Below, piece by piece: positions 37,319-45,876 of a DNA stretch of 64,000 nt; positions within the stretch are counted from its first letter, which is position 1; every line of letters begins with the position of its first letter. A model generated the notes under the pieces. The model searched no databases and was not told the origin of the DNA. It saw nothing but the letters and a program-made list of their open reading frames with translations. The position numbers were made by a program, and so were the translations under genes. This DNA comes from Terracoccus sp. 273MFTsu3.1 (GTDB taxonomy: Bacteria; Actinomycetota; Actinomycetes; Actinomycetales; Dermatophilaceae): NCBI RefSeq assembly GCF_000383675.1, contig NZ_KB911821.1:558001-622000 (forward strand). The letters run 5' to 3'.

Positions 37319-38011
37319 ATGGCAGACGAGACCACCCCGCCGGGCCGCGGCCAGCGGCTGCCCCGATCGGAGCGGCGCGCCCAGCTGCTCGACGCCGCGC
37401 TCGGCGTCTTCGTCGAGAACGGCTACCACGCTGCAGCGATGGACGACATCGCCGCGCGGGCCGGGGTGTCCAAGCCGGTGCTCTACCAGCACTTCCCCGG
37501 CAAGCTCGAGCTCTACCTCGCGCTCATCGACCAGCACACCGGCGAGCTCGAGCAGCTCGTCCGCGACGCCCTGGCCCTGTCGGACAACAAGGCCCGCATC
37601 AACACGATGACGCGCGCCTACTTCGACTTCGTCGGTCAGGAGGGCGCGGCGTTCCGGCTCATCTTCGAGTCCGACCTCGCCAACGAGCCCGAGGTGCGTC
37701 GGCGCCTCGACCAGATCGACCTGACGTGCGCCGAGGCGATGGCCGAGATCATCCGCAGCGAGACCTCGATGGACCAGGAGGAGGCCGTCCTGGTCGGCGT
37801 GGCCTTCGTCGGCCTGGCGCAGACGTCGGCCCGTCACTGGCTGACCCACGAGGCGACGCTCTCCAAGGAGACGGCCGTCCGCCTCACCGCCGCGCTGATC
37901 CGCCGGGGCTTCGGTGCGTTCCCGGTCGTCGGACGGGGCGAGGGCCGGGGCGACGAGGGCGACAGGCCCGGCGGCGCGGCCAGGGAATCGGTCGGCACGC
38001 CGGCTCGTTAA
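37319..38011 (+). CDS. TetR-family regulator
   Basis: Protein of 230 aa. The N-terminal helix-turn-helix reads RAQLLDAALGVFVENGYHAA and MDDIAARAGVSKPVLYQHFPGK. The ligand domain (80-210) is unremarkable, and the tail is Gly/Asp-rich. ATG 37319 has AGAGGA upstream. It is divergent from moeZ by 100 bp and followed by the DUF3107 gene, the same order as Rv3208-Rv3208A. The target genes are unknown. Confidence 0.88.
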   Translation: MADETTPPGRGQRLPRSERRAQLLDAALGVFVENGYHAAAMDDIAARAGVSKPVLYQHFPGKLELYLALIDQHTGELEQLVRDALALSDNKARINTMTRAYFDFVGQEGAAFRLIFESDLANEPEVRRRLDQIDLTCAEAMAEIIRSETSMDQEEAVLVGVAFVGLAQTSARHWLTHEATLSKETAVRLTAALIRRGFGAFPVVGRGEGRGDEGDRPGGAARESVGTPAR

Positions 38012-38067
38012 GGTGACGACAGGACGCGGTCGACCGCGTCCACCAGAACTGAGAAAGCAGGTTTGAC

Positions 38068-38289
38068 GTGGAGGTCCGCATCGGCGTGCAGAACGTGGCA
38101 CGCGAGATCACCTTCGAGACGAGCCAGAGCAGCGACGAGATCTTCGCCGCCGTCAAGGCGTCGCTCGGCTCCGAGGCCCTCGAGCTGACCGACGACAAGG
38201 GCGGTCGCATCATGGTCCCGTCCGCCTCGATCGGCTACGTGACGACAGGTGCCGAGCGCAAGTCAGGAGTCGGCTTCGGCGCTCATTGA
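38068..38289 (+). CDS. DUF3107 family protein
   Basis: Protein of 73 aa from GTG, with EVRIGVQNVAREITFET and ALELTDDKGGRIMVPS, diagnostic for DUF3107, a small actinobacterial beta-rich protein (TB9.4/Rv3208A in M. tuberculosis). The function is unknown. It lies 56 bases after the TetR gene and is followed by a long hairpin. Confidence 0.88.
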   Translation: MEVRIGVQNVAREITFETSQSSDEIFAAVKASLGSEALELTDDKGGRIMVPSASIGYVTTGAERKSGVGFGAH

Positions 38290-38390
38290 ACGCACCCGAG
38301 GAGCACGACCCTGCCGACAGTCCCGGTCCCGGCCACGGCGACCGCCGTGTGACCCGCCGGAGGGCCACCGCCCGAGCACGGGGCTGTACA

Positions 38391-38439
38391 GGCATGACGA
38401 AGGCCGCCGACCACCATGGTCGGCGGCCTTCGTCATGCC
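38391..38439. terminator. Very long perfect hairpin after the DUF3107 gene
   Basis: 23-bp arms (38391-38413 and 38417-38439) around CCA, beginning GGCATGACGAAGGCCGCC. It lies about 100 bases past the DUF3107 stop and before the GlsB genes. It is likely an intrinsic terminator that works in both directions. Confidence 0.65.
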
Positions 38440-38473
38440 CGTCGGACCGGCGTCCCGACACGTCTCACGTCGG

Positions 38474-38501
38474 GTGTGGCCCAAAGCGACCATGCGGGTA
38501 C
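38474..38501 (+). promoter_or_regulatory. Candidate stress-sigma promoter for the first GlsB gene
   Basis: GTGTGG (38474-38479) and GGGTAC (38496-38501) are separated by 16 bases, close to the actinobacterial SigB/SigF-type GTTT...GGGTAC pattern, 74 bases upstream of the start codon. Confidence 0.45.
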
Positions 38502-38574
38502 AAGGTGGAGGAACGAGCCGGGATCGCCGGTTCGTCCCCGCCCGCCCGGCGGGCTCGAAGGAGGAAGCGTAGAC

Positions 38575-38847
38575 ATGATCGGAACCATCCTTGCCGCCCT
38601 CGTCGCGGGTGCGATCGTGGGACCGCTCGCCCGGCTGGTGCTCCCCGGGAAGCAGGACATGAGCGTCCTGCTCACCGTCGTCCTCGGTGCCATCGGCTCC
38701 TTGATCGGCGCGTTCATCTACTACAAGGCCACCGGGGTCAACGACACCAAGGGGATCGACTGGATCTCCGGCCTCATCGGCGTCGTCGTCGCAGCCGCGC
38801 TCATCGTCGGCTACGGCATGATCACCGGCAACCGCCAGACGCGCTGA
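38575..38847 (+). CDS. GlsB/YeaQ/YmgE family stress membrane protein (copy 1)
   Basis: Protein of 90 aa with three hydrophobic helices (MIGTILAALVAGAIVGPLA, LLTVVLGAIGSLIGAFI, ISGLIGVVVAAALIVGYG) and the family signature GPLARLVLPGKQ. The role is unknown, but the family is often stress-induced. ATG 38575 has a strong AAGGAGGA. Its closest relative is the next gene. Confidence 0.85.
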   Translation: MIGTILAALVAGAIVGPLARLVLPGKQDMSVLLTVVLGAIGSLIGAFIYYKATGVNDTKGIDWISGLIGVVVAAALIVGYGMITGNRQTR

Positions 38848-39039
38848 CGCTTTCCGACGGGCCCCGGACCCGGGTCGCTCGTCCCCTTCGTCCCCTCGCG
38901 GGCGAATCCTCGTGGAATTGGCAGGCGCCACATCCACCACACCAGCCCCACGCGATGGGACATTGATCTCGTCGCATGTGTTGTCCGCACCCCTCGCGGA
39001 CCAAGCGGTCGCCCACGTGGCGGCCAGAAGGAGCGTCAC

Positions 39040-39303
39040 ATGATCGGAACAATCATCGGGGCCATCATCGTCGGTGCCATCATCGGTGCACTCGGCCGCC
39101 TCATCCTCCCTGGCAAGCAGAACATCTCGCTCGTCGTGACGATCCTCATCGGTATCGTCGCCAACGTCATCGTGACGTTCGTCGTGCGTCAGCTCGGCTA
39201 CTCCAACAACTCGGGCATCGCGTGGATCCCGCTGATCCTCGGCGCCATCGTGGCGGCGATCATCATCGTTCTCTACGGACGCATGAGCCACAAGTCGGTC
39301 TGA
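39040..39303 (+). CDS. GlsB/YeaQ/YmgE family stress membrane protein (copy 2)
   Basis: Protein of 87 aa, a diverged tandem paralogue of the preceding gene: same MIGTI start, GALGRLILPGKQ signature and three helices. AGAAGGAG precedes the ATG. The 192-bp gap between copies suggests separate promoters, and a perfect hairpin follows. Confidence 0.85.
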   Translation: MIGTIIGAIIVGAIIGALGRLILPGKQNISLVVTILIGIVANVIVTFVVRQLGYSNNSGIAWIPLILGAIVAAIIIVLYGRMSHKSV

Positions 39304-39316
39304 CCGACCGCACGAC

Positions 39317-39350
39317 CGAAGGGCCCGACCGCACGCGGTCGGGCCCTTCG
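39317..39350 (+). terminator. Terminator after the GlsB pair
   Basis: Perfect 15-bp arms CGAAGGGCCCGACCG / CGGTCGGGCCCTTCG with a CACG loop, 14 bases past the stop codon. Confidence 0.8.
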
Positions 39351-39441
39351 GCATATCCACCCGACGCACGGGTATGCCGTGTCGACCGGTCCCGGGCACT
39401 CCGGCCTCCGTCGGGTGGCCGGCGGGACGGCATACGCCCTC

Positions 39442-40170
39442 TCAGGCCGACAGGCCGAGGCGCTCCATCCGGCGGGAGTGCTCGTCGGTGAGGCGCGCGA
39501 ACATGCGGCCGAGCTCGGCGAGGTCCGCCCCGGCACGCCCGGGGGCACCGACGAGAATGCTTGCGAGGGCGTCACGCTCGACGCCGACGCGCTGGGCCTG
39601 GGTGATGGCCTCCCCGACGAGACGACGGCCCCAGAGGGCGAGCCGGCCCGCGAGACGCGGGTCGGCGGCGATGGCCTCGCGGACGACGGTGACCGCGAAG
39701 TCGGCCTGACCGGTGTCCTCGAGGACGCTGACGACGAGCGAGCGGGTGTCCTCGTCGACGTAGCGCGAGATCTCGCGGTAGAAGTCCTGGGCGATGCCCT
39801 CGCCGACGTAGGCCTTGACGAGTCCCTCGAGGAAGTCCGAGGCCGCCGTCCGCTCGTGGAAGGCGTCGACGGCCGGCACGAACGGCTCCATGGCCGACTC
39901 CGGCTCGACACCGAGGGACTGGAGGCGCTCGGTGAGCACTGAGTAGTTCTTCAGCTCGTGGGCGGCGAGGACGGCGAGCGCCGACTTGTGACGCAGCGTG
40001 GGCGCGAGCTCGGCGTCCTTGGCCAGCTGGCTGAAGGCACGCAGCTCGCCGTACGCGAGTGCACCGAGCAGGTCCGTGACGGCAGCGAGGTAGCCGGGCT
40101 CGTCGATGCTCTCCTCGTGGCTCTCACCGTCCGTGTCGACGTGGGGTCCGGGCGTCGCGTCGTCGCTCAT
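39442..40170 (-). CDS. Ferritin-like fold protein
   Basis: Protein of 242 aa, mostly helical, with ferritin-like helices (LLGALAYGELRAFSQLAKDA, ALAVLAAHELKNYSVLTERL, DFLEGLVKAYVGEGIAQDFY, ADFAVTVVREAI). Glu/His residues at helix positions could hold a di-iron site, but the full ligand set is not certain by eye. It resembles Rv3210c in type and position beside rhlE. The acidic N terminus (about 25 aa) is probably disordered. Divergent from rhlE across a 244-bp gap. Confidence 0.75.
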   Translation of the reverse strand: MSDDATPGPHVDTDGESHEESIDEPGYLAAVTDLLGALAYGELRAFSQLAKDAELAPTLRHKSALAVLAAHELKNYSVLTERLQSLGVEPESAMEPFVPAVDAFHERTAASDFLEGLVKAYVGEGIAQDFYREISRYVDEDTRSLVVSVLEDTGQADFAVTVVREAIAADPRLAGRLALWGRRLVGEAITQAQRVGVERDALASILVGAPGRAGADLAELGRMFARLTDEHSRRMERLGLSA

Positions 40171-40414
40171 GCGCCCAATCTAGTGAAGGAGTTCGGGCGT
40201 TCTGCCCGCATGCCGGTAGACTGGGCTTGACAACTCGGTGCCCGGTCGGCCCGATGGTTTGCCCAGATGGTGCTCGCGGAGTTCCCGCGCACCGGTGGAG
40301 CCCGCACCGCGTCCATGCAGTGCGAGAGCCACCCACCGTCCCTGACAGTCTCCGATCGGCCCGTCACGCGCCACTGAGCTCCCGCACCGTCGGGGTGCTC
40401 GTGCCGATCGAGAG

Positions 40415-42277
40415 ATGCCCATGACCCAGCCCCACGAGACCCCCGCCGACGCGGGGGTCGCCACGGACGCGCCCGAGCCCACCGTCGCCGAGACGGTCGC
40501 GGACACGGCTCCCGAGGCCCCCACCGAGTCGGCCGAGCCGCTCACCCCCGCGGCCGAGGAGCCGGTCGCCCCCGAGCTGACCTTCGCCGACTTCGACGTC
40601 CACCCCGACATCGTCGCCTCGCTCGCCGAGCACGGGATCGTCCACCCCTTCCCCATCCAGGCGATGACGCTTCCGGTCGCCCTCGGCGGCCACGACATCA
40701 TCGGCCAGGCCAAGACCGGCACCGGCAAGACCCTCGGGTTCGGCGTGCCGATCCTCAACCGCGTCCTCGCCCCCGGCGACGCCGGCTTCGACGAGCAGGC
40801 CCGTCCGGGCAAGCCGCAGGCCCTCGCCGTAGCCCCGACGCGCGAGCTCGCCGTCCAGGTCGCGAGCGACCTCGAGCGGGCCGGCCGCAAGCGCGGCGTC
40901 CGCGTCCTCACCGTCTACGGCGGCCGCGCCTACGAGCCGCAGATCGAGGCCCTCAAGAAGGGCGTCGAGGTCGTCGTCGGCACGCCCGGCCGCCTCATCG
41001 ACCTGGCCAAGCAGGGCCACCTCGACCTGTCGCAGGCGCGCACCGTCGTGCTCGACGAGGCCGACGAGATGCTCGACCTCGGCTTCCTGCCGGACGTCGA
41101 GACCCTCATGTCGCTGACGCCGGCCTCGCGCCAGACGATGCTCTTCTCCGCGACGATGCCGGGCGCCATCGTGGCCCTCGCCCGCCGCTACATGTCCCAG
41201 CCGACTCACATCCGCGCGATGGGCGACGAGAACGAGAACGCCCACACGGTCAAGGCCGTCGAGCAGTTCGTCTACCGTGCGCACGCCATGGACAAGGTCG
41301 AGATGCTCTCGCGCATGCTCCAGGCCAACGGCCGCGGGCTGACGATCATCTTCAGCCGCACCAAGCGCACCGCCGCCAAGGTGTCCGACGAGCTCGTCGA
41401 GCGTGGCTTCGCGGCTGCCGCGATCCACGGCGACCTCGGGCAGGGTGCCCGCGAGCAGGCGCTGCGCGCCTTCCGCAACGGCAAGGTCGACATCCTCGTC
41501 GCCACCGACGTCGCGGCCCGCGGCATCGACGTCGAGAACGTCACGCACGTCATCAACTACCAGTGCCCCGAGGACGAGAAGACCTACCTGCACCGCATCG
41601 GCCGCACGGCCCGTGCCGGCAACACCGGCGTCGCCGTGACCTTCGTCGACTGGGACGACCTGCACCGCTGGGCGCTCATCAACAAGACGCTCGACCTCGG
41701 CATCCCCGAGCCGCAGGAGACCTACTCCAGCTCCGACCACCTCTACAGCGACCTCGACATCCCCACCGACGCCAAGGGCCGCCTGCGTCGCTCGCAGCAG
41801 AAGCTCGCGGGCCTCGGTGCCGAGGAGATCGAGGACCTCGGGGAGACGGGCAAGCGCCACGGCAAGTCCGGCGCGCGCGCCGGTGCCGGTCGTGGCGACC
41901 GTGACCGAGGTGGCGACCGTGACCGTGGTGACCGCGGCGACCGTGGGCGCTCGCGCTCCGACCGCGGCGAGGCCGAGGTCCACGCAGCGTCCGGCCCGTC
42001 CGACGCCGGTGAGACGCCGGCCGGCGACGGTGGCGAGAGCCGCCCCCGTCGCAGCCGCAACCGCCGTCGCACCCGTGGTGCCGGCGCTGCGGCCGCCGGA
42101 GCCGCAGGCGAGGCCGGTGGCTCCGAGGCGTCGGCTCCTGCCGGCAACGGTCCCGACAGCGGGTCCGACGCCGCCGAGGGTGGCTCGCGCCCGCCGCGTC
42201 GTCGCCGTCGTGGCGGCGCCGGCCGTGGTGGTGCCGGTCGCGGTGAGTCCGCGCCGGCGACGGCAGCAGCCGAGTGA
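40415..42277 (+). CDS. rhlE: DEAD-box RNA helicase RhlE-type
   Basis: Protein of 620 aa. The Q motif is FPIQAMTLPVAL, Walker A AKTGTGKT, PTRELA, DEAD at VLDEADEMLDLGF, SAT, and motif VI HRIGRTARAG. An acidic leader (about 50 aa) precedes the core, and the C-terminal 170 residues are an Arg/Gly/Asp-rich tail (RDRGGDRDRGDRGDRGRSRS) likely to bind RNA. The start may be 40415 or the ATG two codons later. The 244-bp leader may matter for cold or stress control; I see TTGACA (40227-40232) and TAGACT (40216-40221) but no convincing pair. Confidence 0.9.
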   Translation: MPMTQPHETPADAGVATDAPEPTVAETVADTAPEAPTESAEPLTPAAEEPVAPELTFADFDVHPDIVASLAEHGIVHPFPIQAMTLPVALGGHDIIGQAKTGTGKTLGFGVPILNRVLAPGDAGFDEQARPGKPQALAVAPTRELAVQVASDLERAGRKRGVRVLTVYGGRAYEPQIEALKKGVEVVVGTPGRLIDLAKQGHLDLSQARTVVLDEADEMLDLGFLPDVETLMSLTPASRQTMLFSATMPGAIVALARRYMSQPTHIRAMGDENENAHTVKAVEQFVYRAHAMDKVEMLSRMLQANGRGLTIIFSRTKRTAAKVSDELVERGFAAAAIHGDLGQGAREQALRAFRNGKVDILVATDVAARGIDVENVTHVINYQCPEDEKTYLHRIGRTARAGNTGVAVTFVDWDDLHRWALINKTLDLGIPEPQETYSSSDHLYSDLDIPTDAKGRLRRSQQKLAGLGAEEIEDLGETGKRHGKSGARAGAGRGDRDRGGDRDRGDRGDRGRSRSDRGEAEVHAASGPSDAGETPAGDGGESRPRRSRNRRRTRGAGAAAAGAAGEAGGSEASAPAGNGPDSGSDAAEGGSRPPRRRRRGGAGRGGAGRGESAPATAAAE

Positions 42278-42325
42278 CGCCGCGACGTCGAGCCGCATCG
42301 GCTGACGTCGCACCGAGCACGTGAG

Positions 42326-42367
42326 AGGCCCGGGCGGTCGACACCAGACGGTGTCCCGCCCGGGCCT
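42326..42367 (+). terminator. Terminator of rhlE
   Basis: Arms AGGCCCGGGCGG / CCGCCCGGGCCT with an inner GACACC/GGTGTC extension and an AGAC loop, 49 bases past the stop. Confidence 0.75.
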
Positions 42368-42484
42368 TCGCGCATCCCGACGCCTCCGGAGCACCCGGGC
42401 GGTCCACGCTGCGGTCAGCCCGGGTCGGCCTCGCGACGGGGCTCCTACGCTGGAGCGAGACGCCGGCACCGAGGAGGCCCACCC

Positions 42485-43051
42485 ATGAAGCTGCACGATG
42501 GCATCGACGAGAGGCTGCGTGCCTTCATCGAGGCGCAGCACCTCTTCTTCGTCGCGACGGCGCCGCTCGCCGCCGACGGTCACGTCAACCTCTCCCCCAA
42601 GGGCCTGCCCGGCACCTTCGCGGTGCTCGGCGAGCACGAGGTCGCCTACCTCGACCTCACGGGCAGCGGCTCCGAGACCGTGGCCCACCTGCGCGAGAAC
42701 GGTCGCATCACCGTCATGTTCTGCGCGTTCGAGGGGCCACCGAACATCGTGCGGCTGCACGGGACGGGCCGCCACGTGCCGCTCGGTGAGGCCGAGTTCG
42801 ACTCGTACCGCGGGCTCTTCGCCGACCACCCCGGCGCCCGGGGCGTCGTCGTCATCGACGTCGAGCGCGTCTCCGACTCGTGCGGCTATGCCGTGCCGTT
42901 CATGAGCCACGACCGCGACCGGGACCTGCTCACGCGGTGGGCGGGCAACCGGGGCGACGACGGCCTGGCGACCTACCGCGCGACGAAGAACGCGACGTCC
43001 ATCGACGGCCTCCCCGCGCTCGACCCGCCGTCCACCCCCGCCCCGTCCTGA
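42485..43051 (+). CDS. Pyridoxamine 5'-phosphate oxidase-like flavin protein
   Basis: Protein of 188 aa with a split-barrel fold. It begins RLRAFIEAQHLFFVATAPLA and has DGHVNLSPKGLPG, the FMN-binding stretch of this general-stress/PNPOx-like family, then RITVMFCAFEGPPNIVRLHG. True PNP-oxidase activity is not implied; many members bind F420 or FMN. GAGGAGG lies upstream of ATG 42485. It is convergent with the alcohol dehydrogenase gene. Confidence 0.82.
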   Translation: MKLHDGIDERLRAFIEAQHLFFVATAPLAADGHVNLSPKGLPGTFAVLGEHEVAYLDLTGSGSETVAHLRENGRITVMFCAFEGPPNIVRLHGTGRHVPLGEAEFDSYRGLFADHPGARGVVVIDVERVSDSCGYAVPFMSHDRDRDLLTRWAGNRGDDGLATYRATKNATSIDGLPALDPPSTPAPS

Positions 43052-43052
43052 C

Positions 43053-43123
43053 GCAACACACCGTGGAAGTCACAACACCCCGGGATCGGATCCCGGGGTG
43101 TTGTGACCTGTTCGGTGTGTTGC
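43053..43123. terminator. Nested bidirectional hairpin between convergent genes
   Basis: Inner perfect 19-bp arms GTCACAACACCCCGGGATC and its complement (43069-43087, 43089-43107), and outer arms GCAACACACCG / CGGTGTGTTGC (43053-43063, 43113-43123). It starts one base after the upstream stop codon and ends 20 bases before the convergent stop, so it can serve both genes. Confidence 0.7.
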
Positions 43124-43142
43124 GGCGGCTACGGGTCTCGCG

Positions 43143-44189
43143 TCAGGCGTTGATCGTCGCGGTGTCGATGACGAAGCGGTAGCGCACGTCGCCGGCCACG
43201 ACGCGGTCGTAGGCCGCGTCGACCTCGTCGGCCGAGATCGTCTCGACCGTCGCGCCGATGCCGTGCTCGGCACAGAAGGCCAGCATCTCGGCGGTCGCGG
43301 GGATGCCGCCGATGTTCGAGCCGGCCACGACGCGGCTGCCGCCGACGACGGCACCGGGTGCGAAGTCGTAGTTGCCCGTGGGCAGCCCGACGTTGGCGAT
43401 GACACCGAGCGGGCGCAGCAGGCCGATGTAGGTCTGCATCGGCAGGTCGGCGCTCACCGTGTTGATGATGATGTCGAAGGTCCCCTTGAGGCCCTTGAGG
43501 ACACCGTCGTCGCCGGTCGCGAAGTAGTGCGTCGCGCCGAGCGCCTCGCCGTCGCCCTTCTTGGCGTCGGTGCGGCTGAGCACGCTGACCTCGGCGCCCA
43601 TGGCGGCGGCGAGCTTGACGGCCATGTGGCCCAGGCCGCCGAGCCCGATGACGGCGACCTTCTTGCCGGGGCCGGCACCCCAGCGCTTGAGCGGCGACCA
43701 CACGGTGATGCCGGCGCAGAGCAGCGGGGCGGCGACGTCGAGCTCGATGCCGTCGGGGATGCCGACGGCGAAGCGCTCGGAGACGACGACCTGCTGGGCG
43801 TAGCCACCCTTGGTCGGCTCGCCGTCGTAGCCCGTGCCGTTGTAGGTCATGACCGCGCCCTTGGCGCAGAACTGCTCCTCGCCGTCCTTGCAGTGCTCGC
43901 ACTCGCCGCACGAGTCGACCATGCAGCCGACCCCGACGCGGTCGCCGACCTGGTACCTCGTGACGCCGTCACCGACGGCGGACACGACACCGGCGATCTC
44001 GTGGCCGGGGACCATGGGGAAGATCGCGCTGCCCCACTCCTCGCGGACCTGGTGGATGTCGCTGTGGCAGATGCCGGCGAACGCGATGTCGATGAGGACG
44101 TCGTCGTCACGCAGGTCACGGTGCTCGACGGTCCGGGCCTCGAAGGCGGCTCCGGCGCTCGGTGCGACCAGTGCGGGGGTGGAAATCAA
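43143..44189 (-). CDS. Zinc-dependent NAD(P) alcohol dehydrogenase (AdhC/YahK-like)
   Basis: Protein of 348 aa, medium-chain dehydrogenase. The catalytic zinc site is GICHSDIH with PGHEIAG, the structural zinc C-x2-C-x2-C-x7-C is in CGECEHCKDGEEQFC, and the cofactor loop is GLGGLGHMAVKLA. It probably reduces aldehydes with NADPH. The start is TTG at 44189, with AAGGAGA six bases upstream, and no nearby ATG fits. It sits between rhlE and parA, where mycobacteria have other genes. Confidence 0.9.
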   Translation of the reverse strand: MISTPALVAPSAGAAFEARTVEHRDLRDDDVLIDIAFAGICHSDIHQVREEWGSAIFPMVPGHEIAGVVSAVGDGVTRYQVGDRVGVGCMVDSCGECEHCKDGEEQFCAKGAVMTYNGTGYDGEPTKGGYAQQVVVSERFAVGIPDGIELDVAAPLLCAGITVWSPLKRWGAGPGKKVAVIGLGGLGHMAVKLAAAMGAEVSVLSRTDAKKGDGEALGATHYFATGDDGVLKGLKGTFDIIINTVSADLPMQTYIGLLRPLGVIANVGLPTGNYDFAPGAVVGGSRVVAGSNIGGIPATAEMLAFCAEHGIGATVETISADEVDAAYDRVVAGDVRYRFVIDTATINA

Positions 44190-44293
44190 GGGGTTTCTCC
44201 TTCGTGGTGGGATGGCGACGCTCCTGGGTGCAGCACGCCGTCACCACGGTTCATTCCCCGTCGGCGGGTCGGGTCGAACGTCTGGGACCTTGG

Positions 44294-45124
44294 TCACAGC
44301 CTCGCGAGCAGGGCGGTCGCGACGTCGCGGTAGGCCTGGGCGCCCTTCGACGTGCGAGCCGTCGCGAGGATCGAGCGGCCCACGGCGGGCGCCTCGGCGA
44401 AGCGCACCGTCTTGGGGATCGGTGGCTCGAGGACCGGCAGGTCGTAGCGCTCCCCCACGTCGGCGAGCACCTCGCGGGCGTGGTTGCTGCGGCCGTCGAA
44501 CAGGGTCGGCAGGATGCCCCACACCTCGAGGTCGCGGTTGAGGATCTTCTGCACGTCGGCGACGGTGTCGAGCAGCTGTCCGACGCCGCGGTGGCTGAGC
44601 ATCTCGCACGGCATCGGGATGATGAGTGCGTCGGCGGCCGTGAGCGCGTTGAGCGTCAGCACCCCGAGGCTCGGCGAGCAGTCGAGCAGCACGACGTCGT
44701 ATGCCGTGTCGGCGCCTTCGAGGGCCGAGCGCAGGACGTACTCGCGACCGGGTCGCGGCAGCAGCATGGCCTCGGCACCGGCGAGGTCGATCGCCGACGG
44801 CACGAGGTCGACGCCCTCCTCGCACGTGACGACGACGTCACCGAGCTCGGCGGAGCCGGTGAGGACGTCGTGGATCGAGCGCTCGACGGTGTCGGGGTCG
44901 ACGCCCAACGAGAAGGTGAGGCAGGCCTGCGGGTCGAGGTCGACGAGGAGGACGCGCTGCCCGAGCTCGGCGAGCGCGGCGCCGATGCTCGCGACCGAGG
45001 TCGTCTTGGCCACGCCACCCTTCTGGTTCGCGAGGGCGATGACCGTGGGCCCGCCGCCGTCGGAGGAGCTTGCCGGGCCCTGACGCGCCGTGGACGGGCC
45101 GGAGGTGCGGGTGCGGGGCGCCAT
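44294..45124 (-). CDS. ParA/Soj-family ATPase (orphan)
   Basis: Protein of 276 aa with the deviant Walker A NQKGGVAKTT, LLVDLDPQACLT, and VVLLDCSPSLGVLTLNAL, typical of ParA/MinD ATPases. The first 25 residues are a Ser/Pro-rich extension. No parB lies next to it, so it is an orphan as in Rv3213c; roles in positioning cargo are only family knowledge. It lies about 100 bp upstream of the alcohol dehydrogenase gene on the same strand. Confidence 0.87.
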   Translation of the reverse strand: MAPRTRTSGPSTARQGPASSSDGGGPTVIALANQKGGVAKTTSVASIGAALAELGQRVLLVDLDPQACLTFSLGVDPDTVERSIHDVLTGSAELGDVVVTCEEGVDLVPSAIDLAGAEAMLLPRPGREYVLRSALEGADTAYDVVLLDCSPSLGVLTLNALTAADALIIPMPCEMLSHRGVGQLLDTVADVQKILNRDLEVWGILPTLFDGRSNHAREVLADVGERYDLPVLEPPIPKTVRFAEAPAVGRSILATARTSKGAQAYRDVATALLARL

Positions 45125-45150
45125 GCGGCCCAGTGTGTCAGGTCGGCCGA

Positions 45151-45876
45151 TCAGAAGGCCGAGATGGTCCGGGGGGTGCGCTCGGAACGTGACAGGGCCG
45201 ACACCAGGGCTCCCTGGCCGTGCCGGCGCGCGGCCAGTCGGGTCAGCAGGGCCACGACGGGCGCGAGCACCTCGTCGGGCAGCGTCGGCGCGGTGAAGCC
45301 GACGCTGGCGGCGGCGTCCTCACCGTGGACGACGATCTCCATCATCCGTCCGGTGAGGAAGTCGTCGCGGCGCAGCGCCCAGCCCGTCCACGGGATGAGG
45401 ACGGCTCGGTCGGCGTGCTGGTCGGCCAGCAGGTCGGGCAGCTCGTCCCGCGCCGCGACGACCCGTGCGAGGACGGCATCGCGCCCGGCCTCGGCCTGCT
45501 CGTCGCTGCCGGACCGGATGGAGACGTTGACGTCGTCGTCGAGGCCGCCCGACACCCACGCCGAGCGGGCGTAGTGCTCGTCGAGCGCGATGGCGTCGGT
45601 CACGGGATCGGCGCGCAGCAGCGTCAGGGCCGTGAGGGGCTGGCTCGCGAGGTGGGCCACGAGTCCGCCGACGCTCCACTCGGGCAGCGCGCTCGGCTGG
45701 TGCCAGGCGGCGGCGACGTCGTCCCGGGACAGGATGGCGATGACGTGGTCGGTGGCCGCGAGGAACGCCGCCCGCAGGTCGCGCTCGGGCGCGGACCCTG
45801 TGGTGGTCTCGGTGGTGGTCTCGGTGGTGGTCTCGGTGGTGGGTTCGGTGGCGGGCTCGGTGGCGGGCTCAGGCAT
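45151..45876 (-). CDS. Maleylpyruvate isomerase/DinB-fold (mycothiol-type) protein
   Basis: Protein of 241 aa. A Thr/Glu tandem repeat (TETTTETTTETTTG, from 12-bp DNA repeats around 45800-45850) forms the N terminus. The rest resembles MDMPI_N proteins: AAFLAATDHVIAIL, LPEWSVGGLVAHLA and MMEIVVHGEDAAASVG, with His residues that could bind the metal. Such proteins are mycothiol-dependent or uncharacterised transferases. It overlaps the RecB-like gene by 8 bases and is co-transcribed with it. Confidence 0.72.
   Translation of the reverse strand: MPEPATEPATEPTTETTTETTTETTTGSAPERDLRAAFLAATDHVIAILSRDDVAAAWHQPSALPEWSVGGLVAHLASQPLTALTLLRADPVTDAIALDEHYARSAWVSGGLDDDVNVSIRSGSDEQAEAGRDAVLARVVAARDELPDLLADQHADRAVLIPWTGWALRRDDFLTGRMMEIVVHGEDAAASVGFTAPTLPDEVLAPVVALLTRLAARRHGQGALVSALSRSERTPRTISAF

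Noticed and set aside
40364-42910. 848-codon antisense frame over rhlE
   Set aside because: Repeat-like translation mirroring the Arg/Gly tail and core of rhlE; shadow.
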